Source: Candidatus Omnitrophota bacterium (GTDB lineage: Bacteria > Omnitrophota > Gorgyraeia > Gygaellales > Profunditerraquicolaceae). From it: a stretch of 7,969 bases of DNA. The stretch is taken from assembly GCA_903882345.1 (NCBI GenBank), contig CAIRWO010000103.1, positions 1-7,969 of the forward strand, read 5' to 3'. The notes below the pieces were generated by a model. The model had not been told where the DNA came from. It worked only from the letters and a program-made list of their open reading frames with translations, and made no database searches. The position numbers were made by a program, and so were the translations under genes. Position 1 is the first letter of the stretch. Each line of letters starts with the position of its first letter. Of the stretch, positions 1 to 6,617 are shown in pieces.

Positions 1-3
1 CAA

Positions 4-1164
4 ATGGCAGAGTGGATAGGTATAAACAGGCGGGCACGCAGGTGCTATGGTTTTGATGAAATAGCGCTGGTTCCCGGTGACAAAACCATAAATCCCGGTG
101 AAGTAGACACTAGTTTTGAGATTGACGGTAAGAAATTCTCGGTGCCGATCTTAGCCGCGGCAATGGACGGCGTAGTAGATGTGCGTTTTGCCGTAGAAAT
201 GTCAAAACTGGGGGGGATCGCGGTTTTGAACCTTGATGGTATCCAGACCCGCTACGAAAACCCCGATGTTGTCTTGGAAAAAATTGCCCATGCCTCGCCT
301 CAGGAAGCTACAGAGTTGATCCAATCAGTATATACTACTCCGGTAAAAGATAAATTAGTGAGTAAAAGGATTACAGAAATAAAGAGGCAAAAGGGCACGG
401 CAGTGGTGAGCTGTATTCCCGCCCATGCAGAAAAATTCGCGAAAATTGCCGTGAAAAGCGGGGCAGATATATTTGTCGTGCAGTCAACGGTAACCACGAC
501 CAAGCATGTTGCCAAAGAATACAAGAGCCTTGATCTATTCGATTTTTGCAAGTCGGTAAAAATACCGGTTATTCTTGGTAACTGCGTGACCTATGAGACT
601 ACGCTTGAGCTTATGGCTACCGGCGCAGCCGGGCTTTTGATCGGCATTGGGCCGGGAGCTGCCTGCACAACCCGCGGCGTTTTAGGTATTGGCGTGCCGC
701 AGGTAACGGCAACTGTAGATGCCGCCGGGGCAAGGGATTATTATTATAAGAGAACAGGCAGGTATGTCACGATCATTACGGATGGGGGCATGAACAGGGG
801 GGGCGATATCTGCAAGGCCTTTGCCTCTGGAGCCGATGCGGTGATGATCGGTTCGAGTTTTGCCCGCGCTAAAGAAGCGCCCGGGAGAGGATATCACTGG
901 GGCATGGCTACTTCTCACGTTAATTTGCCGCGCGGAACGCGCATATATGTAGGCACAACCGGGGCACTTAAAGACATCCTTTTTGGTCCGGCAAAAGTTG
1001 ACGATGGGTCGCAGAACCTGATCGGCGCCTTAAAAACTTCTATGGGGTCACTGGGGGCAACAGATCTTAAACAGATGCATGACGTGGAGATAATTATTGC
1101 GCCTTCTATACAGACAGAGGGAAAGATCTTTCAAGTCGGCCAAAGAGTAGGGATGGGTAAATGA
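4..1164 (+). CDS. guaB3: GuaB3-family IMP dehydrogenase
   Basis: Predicted cytoplasmic enzyme that oxidises IMP to XMP with NAD+, the committed step of GMP synthesis. The 386-residue protein is a single TIM barrel without the two CBS domains of classical GuaB (about 490 residues). Visible landmarks are the N-terminal CYGFDEIALVP segment (14-24), the catalytic-cysteine loop GPGAACTTRG (216-225, nucleophile Cys221), the phosphate-binding DGGM (260-263) and GSSFARAKEAPGRG (283-296). The tail PRGTRI...GTTGALKDILFG and SMGSLGATDL is typical of the GuaB3 branch known from actinobacteria and cyanobacteria. The mobile-flap region between APG (292-294) and GTRI (311-314) is short and lacks the classical DRYFQ-type Arg-Tyr segment. 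The ATG at 4 puts the family N-terminus in place, but only three bases lie upstream, so its ribosome site and promoter cannot be judged. It overlaps guaA by 4 bases, which strongly supports a role in XMP supply. GMP reductase is the main alternative by fold, but the sequence fits GuaB3 better. Confidence 0.93.
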   Translation: MAEWIGINRRARRCYGFDEIALVPGDKTINPGEVDTSFEIDGKKFSVPILAAAMDGVVDVRFAVEMSKLGGIAVLNLDGIQTRYENPDVVLEKIAHASPQEATELIQSVYTTPVKDKLVSKRITEIKRQKGTAVVSCIPAHAEKFAKIAVKSGADIFVVQSTVTTTKHVAKEYKSLDLFDFCKSVKIPVILGNCVTYETTLELMATGAAGLLIGIGPGAACTTRGVLGIGVPQVTATVDAAGARDYYYKRTGRYVTIITDGGMNRGGDICKAFASGADAVMIGSSFARAKEAPGRGYHWGMATSHVNLPRGTRIYVGTTGALKDILFGPAKVDDGSQNLIGALKTSMGSLGATDLKQMHDVEIIIAPSIQTEGKIFQVGQRVGMGK

Positions 1165-2702
1165 ACAGACAAACAATAGTAATTTTGGATTTTGGCTCTC
1201 AATACACGCAACTGATCGCCCGCAGGGTAAGGGAGAATAAAGTTTTTTCCCGGATCGTTCCCTTTAATACTCCGCTTAAAGAAATTGCCGCTCTTAACCC
1301 CAAAGGGCTGATCCTTTCCGGCGGCCCGGCTTCTGTTACAGACAAAAAGAGCCCTTGCCCGGATAAGGGCATTTTTAAGCTGGGAGTTCCCATACTGGGC
1401 ATCTGTTACGGGATGCAGGTCGTTACGGAAATGCTCGGAGGAAAAGTTAAGCACACAAAAGACAGGGAATTCGGTAAGGTAGAGTTATTTATAGATGACA
1501 ATCGCGACTTATTCAGCCATATACCGGGTAATTTTACCTGTTGGTCAAGCCATGGCGATCTCGTTACCAAGCTAGCGCCGGGATTTAAGGTCTCCGCGCA
1601 CACTTTGAATACGCCGATTGCGGCGGTTGTGCATCATCAGAAAAAGATATACGGAGTGCAGTTTCATCCGGAGGTCACGCATACCGAAAAAGGTAACCAG
1701 ATCATTGGTAACTTTCTTTTTAAAATTTGCGGCTGCCTTAGCCGCTGGACCATGCAGTCATTCATCAAAGAAACCATAGAAAATATAAAAAAGACCGTTG
1801 GCAAGGATAAGGTAGTTTTAGGTTTAAGCGGCGGCGTAGATTCTTCGGTGGCAGCGTTGCTCCTGCACAGGGCCATCGGTAAAAATGTGCGCTGTATTTT
1901 TGTCAATAACGCCCTGTTAAGAAAAGGCGAGCCGGAACAAATCTTGAAAATTTTCCGGAATACCTTCCATCTTAACCTTGATTACGCGGAGCGCAGCAAG
2001 AAGTTTCTCGTCCGCCTGAAGGGGGTCACCGATCCTGAAGAGAAAAGAAAGATTATCGGCGATGAGTTTGTCAAGACATTTGAAGAAGAAGCGGATAAAG
2101 TAAAAGGCGTAAAATTTCTCGGACAAGGGACTTTGTATCCGGATGTTATCGAATCTATTTCTCCCACAGGGGCGCCATCAAGCCGCATAAAGAGCCATCA
2201 TAATGTCGGAGGGCTTCCTGCGCATATGAGGCTGAAACTGATCGAGCCTTTGAGAGACTTATTTAAAGATGAGGTCAGGCTGATCGGTAAGGAACTCGGG
2301 CTTCCGGAAAGCATTATCCATCGGCAGCCATTCCCGGGGCCGGGCCTTGCCATAAGGATTATCGGAGAAGTCACGCCGGAAAGGCTGGATTTGCTGCGTG
2401 AAGTTGACCAGCGCGTTATCGAAGAGATAACTAACGCCAATCTATACGAACAGGTCTGGCAATCCTTTGCCATACTACTTCCGATAAAGAGCGTCGGTGT
2501 TATGGGCGACGAGAGGACTTACGAAAATGTTGTCAGCCTGCGTTGCGTCACCAGTGTTGACGGGATGACTGCCGACTGGGCGAAATTACCTTATGAGCTC
2601 TTGGAAAAAATCTCCAACCGCATCATAAACGAAGTCAAAGGTGTCAACCGCGTAGTATATGATATTAGTTCTAAGCCACCCGCAACGATAGAGTGGGAAT
2701 AG
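1161..2702 (+). CDS. guaA: GMP synthase (glutamine-hydrolysing)
   Basis: Converts XMP to GMP using ATP and the amide nitrogen of glutamine; a soluble enzyme that is usually dimeric. The 513 residues cover the whole family length. The class I glutamine amidotransferase domain is about 5-190, with nucleophile Cys82 in GICYGMQ and the other triad members His169 and Glu171 in FHPEV. The ATP pyrophosphatase domain is about 199-390, with the P-loop LSGGVDSSV (222-230). The C-terminal dimerisation domain ends in the invariant-looking SKPPATIEWE. No key residue is missing. The ATG overlaps the guaB3 stop as ATGA (1161-1164), so translation is probably coupled. A modest AGGGA (1149-1153) lies 7 bases upstream as a ribosome site. 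Its place directly after the enzyme that makes its substrate fits a two-step IMP to GMP operon. Confidence 0.98.
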   Translation: MNRQTIVILDFGSQYTQLIARRVRENKVFSRIVPFNTPLKEIAALNPKGLILSGGPASVTDKKSPCPDKGIFKLGVPILGICYGMQVVTEMLGGKVKHTKDREFGKVELFIDDNRDLFSHIPGNFTCWSSHGDLVTKLAPGFKVSAHTLNTPIAAVVHHQKKIYGVQFHPEVTHTEKGNQIIGNFLFKICGCLSRWTMQSFIKETIENIKKTVGKDKVVLGLSGGVDSSVAALLLHRAIGKNVRCIFVNNALLRKGEPEQILKIFRNTFHLNLDYAERSKKFLVRLKGVTDPEEKRKIIGDEFVKTFEEEADKVKGVKFLGQGTLYPDVIESISPTGAPSSRIKSHHNVGGLPAHMRLKLIEPLRDLFKDEVRLIGKELGLPESIIHRQPFPGPGLAIRIIGEVTPERLDLLREVDQRVIEEITNANLYEQVWQSFAILLPIKSVGVMGDERTYENVVSLRCVTSVDGMTADWAKLPYELLEKISNRIINEVKGVNRVVYDISSKPPATIEWE

Positions 2703-2723
2703 AAAGCGTTTTGACCTTTAAAG

Positions 2724-5700
2724 ATGCCGCGTTCCGAATTTGTCCACCTTCATCTTCATACCCAATACAGCCTACTTGACGGCGCCTGCAGGATACCGGA
2801 TATTCTGGCATTAGCAAATCAGTATAGAATGGATTCTTTGGCGATCACCGATCACGGCAGCATGTTCGGCGCCGTAGAATTCTATATGGCTGCCCAGAAA
2901 GCCGGGATCAAACCGATCATCGGATGCGAAGTCTACGTTGCCCCCAAGAGCCGCCTTGACAAGACCCTGCAAACATCAGAAGATTCTTTTTACCATTTTA
3001 TTCTCCTTGCTAAAGACGAGACCGGTTATGCAAATTTGATGAAACTGGTTTCTATCGGTTATCTGGAAGGGTTTTATTACAAGCCGCGTATTGATAAGGA
3101 GACGCTGGATAGTTACCATCAGGGACTTATCGGGCTCAGCGCATGCCTTAAGGGCGAGGTTCCCGCATTATTGCAGCAGAAGCGGTTTAATGACGCGCTG
3201 AAGGCCGCTGACGAGTATCTGCATATCCTGGGTAAAGATAATTTTTACCTTGAGCTGCAGGAAAATTTAATTCCCGAACAAAAAATTGCCAATGACGGCC
3301 TGATCAAGATTGCCCATGAGCTTAACCTGCCGTTGGTCGCGACAAACGACGTGCATTATCTGCAAAAAGAACACGCATCCAGCCATGAGGCGCTACTTTG
3401 TATCCAGACGCAGACTACGCTCAATGATCCCAATCGCATGAAGTTTCAAACGGAAGAATTTTATTTTAAGTCTCCCGCGGAAATGAAAAAACTTTTTCAG
3501 GACCTTCCGGAGGCAATCAATAATACCGTAGAGATCGCCGCTCGTTGTAACCTGGAACTGGATTTTTCCAAGTATCACCTGCCTAAATACGACCCGCCTG
3601 ACGGGACATCCAAAGAAGATTATCTGCGCCATCTTTGTGAATCCGGTTTGAAAACAAGGTTTACTGTGTTACCCGCTGAAATCAAAGAGCGCATGGAGCA
3701 TGAATTGAAGACGATCAAGGATATGGGGTTTGTAAGTTATTTCCTGATTGTCTGGGATTTTATAAATTATGCCAAGGAACATGGTATCCCCGTGGGGCCG
3801 GGGCGCGGCAGCGCCGCCGGCAGTATCGTGAGTTACCTTCTTGGTATAACCGACATAAACCCCCTGAAATACGGCCTGTTGTTTGAACGTTTCTTAAACC
3901 CGGAGCGCATCGGGCTTCCTGATATTGACATTGATTTCTGCTACGAAAGAAGGCAGGAGGTGATCGATTACGTGACGAAAAAATACGGCCAGGAAAACGT
4001 CGCGCAGATCATTACCTTTGGAACTATGGCGGCACGGGCGGTAGTGCGGGATGTCGGCAGGGTAATGGGAATAAGTTACGCTGACGTTGACCGGATCGCC
4101 AAGCTTATCCCGCCGGAAATTGATATGACCCTGAAGAGGGCCATGGAGACAGAGCCGGAATTAAATAACCTCTATAAGAATGATCCCGAAATTACCAAGT
4201 TGATCAATACGGCGGTGTCCCTGGAAGGCCTGAATAGGCATGCCTCGGTGCATGCCGCGGGCGTGGTTATTGCCGATAAGCCGCTGGATAACTATATGCC
4301 TTTGTTCAAGACGCAGGATGACCAGATCACTACCGGTTACAGCATGTCGATCCTGGAAAAAATCGGGCTGCTAAAAGTCGATTTTCTCGGGCTGCGTACG
4401 CTTACCGTGATCGATCAGGCGCTAAAACTGATTAAAGAAACTAAGAATATCCAGATCGATATAAACAGCCTGCCGCTGGATGACGCAAATACCTATAAGC
4501 TGTTGGCCTCTGCCCAGACCATGGGGATATTTCAGATCGAAAGTTCGGGCATGCGCGACCTGCTAAGAAAACTGAACCCCGAGAGGTTTGAGGATCTGAT
4601 CGCCTTGCTTGCTTTATACCGGCCCGGCCCGATCGGCTCGGGTATGCTCGATGATTTTATCAAGCGTAAACATAAGCTTATCCCCATAAAATACGATCAT
4701 AAAAAACTGGAGCCTATTTTAAAAGAGACCTACGGGATAATGGTCTATCAGGAACAGATAATGCAGATTGCTTCTACGCTTGCCGGTTTTTCCCTTGCCC
4801 AGGCGGATATTTTACGCCGGGCAATGGGAAAGAAGATCCCCGAGGTTATGGAGAAAGAGAGGAAGAATTTTCTTTCCGGGTGCATCAAGAATGGCATCAG
4901 CGAGCAGGTTGCCAGCAAGATCTTCGATTTGATAGAATATTTTTCCGGCTACGGATTTAATAAGTCGCATAGCGCCGCCTACGCGATGATCTCTTACCGC
5001 ACCGCTTATCTTAAGGCAAACTATCCGGTGGAATTTATGGCTGCCTTGCTGACTTCAGAACGCGATAATACGGATAAGATCGTCGAGTATGTAAACGAGG
5101 CAGCGCGTATGGGCCTGACTATACTGCCTCCGGATATCAACGAAAGCGATGCGTTGTTTAAAGTTGTGGATAATAAGTCGATCAGGTTCGGCTTACTTGC
5201 GGTGAAGAACGTCGGCTCAGGCGCAATCGAGTCGATTATCTCAAGCCGCCGGTCAGGAGGTGAATTTATTTCACTGGAAGATATCTGCCGGCGCGTCGAC
5301 CTGCGGCTGGTCAATAAAAAGGTGATGGAAAGCCTGATTAAATGCGGGGCAATGGATGCTTTTAAAATGGCGCGCGCGCAGATGGTTGCCGGCCTGGAGC
5401 AGATGATGGGATCTTCTTCCCGTTCGCAAAAGGAGCGTTCGAAGGGCCAGCTTTCTTTCTTTGATGTAAGTTTGGTCTCTAGCGGCTTTAAGGAGTCAGC
5501 AGTACAATTACCGCATATTAAAGAATGGCCCGAGCCGCAGGTACTGGCTTTTGAAAAGGAAATGCTTGGGTTTTATGTGAGCGGCCATCCGTTGGCGCGT
5601 TATGCCTCGCAGCTCAAGCGTTTTACTTCAACGCATACTGCCAATTTGGCGCAGCATAAAGACGAAGAAGAGATCAAGATCGTCGGGCTGATCAGTAAAA

Positions 5701-6161
5701 TAAAAAATACCCTCACCCGTGTCAGGCAGGAAAAGATGGCAATTCTTAAACTGGAGGATCTCGAAGGGTCGGTGGAAGCGCTGGTTTTTCCCCGCGCCTA
5801 CCAGAAGATAAGCCGCTATATCCTGTTGAGTACCGTAGTGATGGTGCGTGGTACGCTTAATCTAAAAGAGGATACCCCTAAAATCATCGTTAACGATATG
5901 TTTCCCATGGATGAGATCTACCGTTTAGTTTCCAATATCAGCATTAATCTGTCCGGGGCGCAGGAGAATCTTTTTGGCAGCCTCAAGGAGCTACTTGAGG
6001 CCAACCGCGGCAAGGTACCGATCTATCTCCATCTTAACACTGCTTCCAAATCAAGGGTTCAGCTGGTTGTCGGAGACGGCCTCTACATTGATCCTTCGGA
6101 AAAATTGATCCAGGATATTGAAAACCTGCTCGGCGAAGAGCGTCTGTCACTGACGATATAA
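2724..6161 (+). CDS. dnaE: DNA polymerase III subunit alpha
   Basis: Catalytic subunit of the replicative polymerase. It has 1145 residues, close to the 1160 of E. coli DnaE. The N-terminal PHP domain (about 5-215) keeps a full set of putative metal ligands: H10, H12, D43, H44, E69, H91, C141, D209 and H211. The family C polymerase core follows, with PGRGSAAGS (359-367), PDIDIDF (399-405; catalytic D402 and D404) and the third aspartate D553 in KVDFLGLRTL. Next are the fingers and a helix-hairpin-helix region (about 800-880). A clamp-binding-like QLSFF sits at 909-913, then an OB fold (about 984-1060) and a short C-terminal domain. This is the DnaE type; PolC would carry an inserted exonuclease domain. 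The ATG at 2724 puts FVHLHLHT at the normal distance from the N-terminus. It lies 21 bases after guaA and has no clear Shine-Dalgarno sequence, so expression may depend on read-through from guaA. No intein or split is seen. Confidence 0.98.
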   Translation: MPRSEFVHLHLHTQYSLLDGACRIPDILALANQYRMDSLAITDHGSMFGAVEFYMAAQKAGIKPIIGCEVYVAPKSRLDKTLQTSEDSFYHFILLAKDETGYANLMKLVSIGYLEGFYYKPRIDKETLDSYHQGLIGLSACLKGEVPALLQQKRFNDALKAADEYLHILGKDNFYLELQENLIPEQKIANDGLIKIAHELNLPLVATNDVHYLQKEHASSHEALLCIQTQTTLNDPNRMKFQTEEFYFKSPAEMKKLFQDLPEAINNTVEIAARCNLELDFSKYHLPKYDPPDGTSKEDYLRHLCESGLKTRFTVLPAEIKERMEHELKTIKDMGFVSYFLIVWDFINYAKEHGIPVGPGRGSAAGSIVSYLLGITDINPLKYGLLFERFLNPERIGLPDIDIDFCYERRQEVIDYVTKKYGQENVAQIITFGTMAARAVVRDVGRVMGISYADVDRIAKLIPPEIDMTLKRAMETEPELNNLYKNDPEITKLINTAVSLEGLNRHASVHAAGVVIADKPLDNYMPLFKTQDDQITTGYSMSILEKIGLLKVDFLGLRTLTVIDQALKLIKETKNIQIDINSLPLDDANTYKLLASAQTMGIFQIESSGMRDLLRKLNPERFEDLIALLALYRPGPIGSGMLDDFIKRKHKLIPIKYDHKKLEPILKETYGIMVYQEQIMQIASTLAGFSLAQADILRRAMGKKIPEVMEKERKNFLSGCIKNGISEQVASKIFDLIEYFSGYGFNKSHSAAYAMISYRTAYLKANYPVEFMAALLTSERDNTDKIVEYVNEAARMGLTILPPDINESDALFKVVDNKSIRFGLLAVKNVGSGAIESIISSRRSGGEFISLEDICRRVDLRLVNKKVMESLIKCGAMDAFKMARAQMVAGLEQMMGSSSRSQKERSKGQLSFFDVSLVSSGFKESAVQLPHIKEWPEPQVLAFEKEMLGFYVSGHPLARYASQLKRFTSTHTANLAQHKDEEEIKIVGLISKIKNTLTRVRQEKMAILKLEDLEGSVEALVFPRAYQKISRYILLSTVVMVRGTLNLKEDTPKIIVNDMFPMDEIYRLVSNISINLSGAQENLFGSLKELLEANRGKVPIYLHLNTASKSRVQLVVGDGLYIDPSEKLIQDIENLLGEERLSLTI

Positions 6162-6171
6162 AAACGATAAA

Positions 6172-6198
6172 GATCCTACGGCATATTGCCGCAGGATC
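6172..6198 (+). terminator. Imperfect hairpin after dnaE
   Basis: The arms 6172-6183 and 6187-6198 pair as GATCCT-A-CGGCA with TGCCG-C-AGGATC. That gives 11 of 12 pairs with one A.C mismatch and a 3-base TAT loop, starting 10 bases after the dnaE stop. No T tract follows on the + strand, so alone it is not a classic intrinsic terminator. It may protect the 3' end of the unit 1 message or help the adjoining hairpin stop transcription. Confidence 0.6.
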
Positions 6199-6231
6199 AA
6201 GAAAAAGTTGCAACAATGCAACTTTTTCTTG
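6198..6231 (+). terminator. Perfect 15-bp inverted repeat, probable intrinsic terminator
   Basis: The arms 6198-6212 and 6217-6231 are exact reverse complements around the 4-base loop ACAA. The inner stem GTTGCA/TGCAAC is followed on the descending side by TTTTTCTT. This is the layout of a terminator whose A and T tracts extend the stem, and it could work in both directions. The GC-containing core is only 6 bp, so its strength is uncertain. The last three bases are also the first three of the -35 box of the next promoter. An operator role for the same palindrome is therefore a real alternative. Confidence 0.65.
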
Positions 6232-6250
6232 ACACCATAACTTTTTGTTG
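6220..6250 (+). repeat. Direct repeat AACTTTTTSTTG, third copy inverted
   Basis: AACTTTTTCTTG (6220-6231) and AACTTTTTGTTG (6239-6250) match at 11 of 12 positions with a 19-bp period. The reverse complement of the first copy is present at 6198-6209 as the left arm of the adjacent inverted repeat. The second direct copy fills most of the spacer between the -35 and -10 boxes of the promoter and ends on the TG of the extended -10. This may be a regulator-binding array or a chance result of T-rich sequence. Confidence 0.5.
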
Positions 6251-6257
6251 GTATTAT
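6229..6257 (+). promoter_or_regulatory. Sigma70-type promoter for the HU-hisS-aspS unit
   Basis: A perfect -35 box TTGACA (6229-6234) is separated by exactly 17 bp from TATTAT (6252-6257), which matches 5 of 6 bases of the -10 consensus. TG at 6249-6250 adds an extended -10 element. Transcription should begin near 6264, leaving a leader of about 57 bases before the HU-like start codon. The match quality predicts a strong promoter, as expected for an abundant nucleoid protein. Confidence 0.85.
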
Positions 6258-6308
6258 AGTTGCAGTTACGGAGACTATAAGTCGTTTTAGTGTTTTCGTG
6301 GCAAAAGC

Positions 6309-6314
6309 GGGAGG
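6309..6314 (+). promoter_or_regulatory. Strong Shine-Dalgarno for the HU-like gene
   Basis: GGGAGG lies 6 bases before the ATG at 6321. It is the clearest ribosome-binding site in the window and fixes this start codon. dnaE and hisS have no comparable site. Confidence 0.85.
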
Positions 6315-6320
6315 CTGAAA

Positions 6321-6593
6321 ATGACCAAAAAAGACATTATACTGAAGGTTTCTGACGAAACTAATCTGAAACAGATAGATGTAAAAAGGGTTGTTCAGAA
6401 GACCTTTGATTGCATTATAGAAGCCCTGATACGGGGTGAAAAGATAGAGCTACGTAATTTCGGCGTATTCAAAATAAAGCAAAGGAAGAGCCGCACCGGT
6501 AGGAACCCCCGCACCGGTCAGGTAGTACCAGTCCCTCCTCGAAAAGTCGTTGTCTTTAAAGCGGGCTTGGAGATGAAGCAAAAAATAAAATAA
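6321..6593 (+). CDS. HU/IHF-family nucleoid DNA-binding protein
   Basis: Small basic protein expected to act as a dimer that bends and compacts DNA. The 90 residues match the family's usual length. The N-terminal helical region (1-40, MTKKDIILKVS...) is followed by the beta platform IELRNFGVFKIKQRKSRTG (42-60). The DNA-binding arm carries GRNPRTG (60-66), where Pro63 is the residue that intercalates between bases in this family, and closes with RKVVVFKAG (74-82). ELRNFGVF is slightly IHF-like, but a lone gene of this kind cannot be assigned to HU or IHF from sequence. It is the first gene after the strong promoter and has the best ribosome site here, so high expression is likely. It is followed 24 bases later by hisS, so the synthetase genes probably share its transcript. 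Confidence 0.96.
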   Translation: MTKKDIILKVSDETNLKQIDVKRVVQKTFDCIIEALIRGEKIELRNFGVFKIKQRKSRTGRNPRTGQVVPVPPRKVVVFKAGLEMKQKIK

Positions 6594-6617
6594 TTTTCCT
6601 CCCCTAAAAAAACAAAA

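Noticed and set aside
300..551. Minus-strand open frame of 83 codons inside guaB3
   Set aside because: It lies wholly opposite a well-conserved enzyme gene, has no recognisable motif, and is best explained as a shadow frame. The same applies to the other minus-strand frames opposite guaA, dnaE and the HU gene.
1131..1454. Minus-strand frame of 107 codons across the guaB3-guaA junction
   Set aside because: It spans the overlap of two clear + strand genes and shows no domain or ribosome site. Its length is within what shadow frames reach here.
5021..5314. Minus-strand frame of 97 codons opposite dnaE
   Set aside because: It is rich in Ser, Arg and Ile with no motif, and lies opposite the conserved fingers and helix-hairpin-helix region of dnaE.
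2724..6161. Intein or split in dnaE, or a PolC-type polymerase
   Set aside because: The frame is continuous through all active-site motifs with no extra block. There is no exonuclease insertion within the PHP domain, and the length is normal for DnaE.
6265..6308. Possible riboswitch or attenuator in the HU leader
   Set aside because: Only a 4-bp stem (GACT/AGTC, 6273-6283) and other weak pairings are seen in the short leader, too little for a known riboswitch or attenuator.
6491..6518. Direct repeat CCGCACCGGT inside the HU-like gene (6491-6500 and 6509-6518)
   Set aside because: It encodes the two RTG triplets of the conserved DNA-binding arm with the same codons, so protein constraint explains it.
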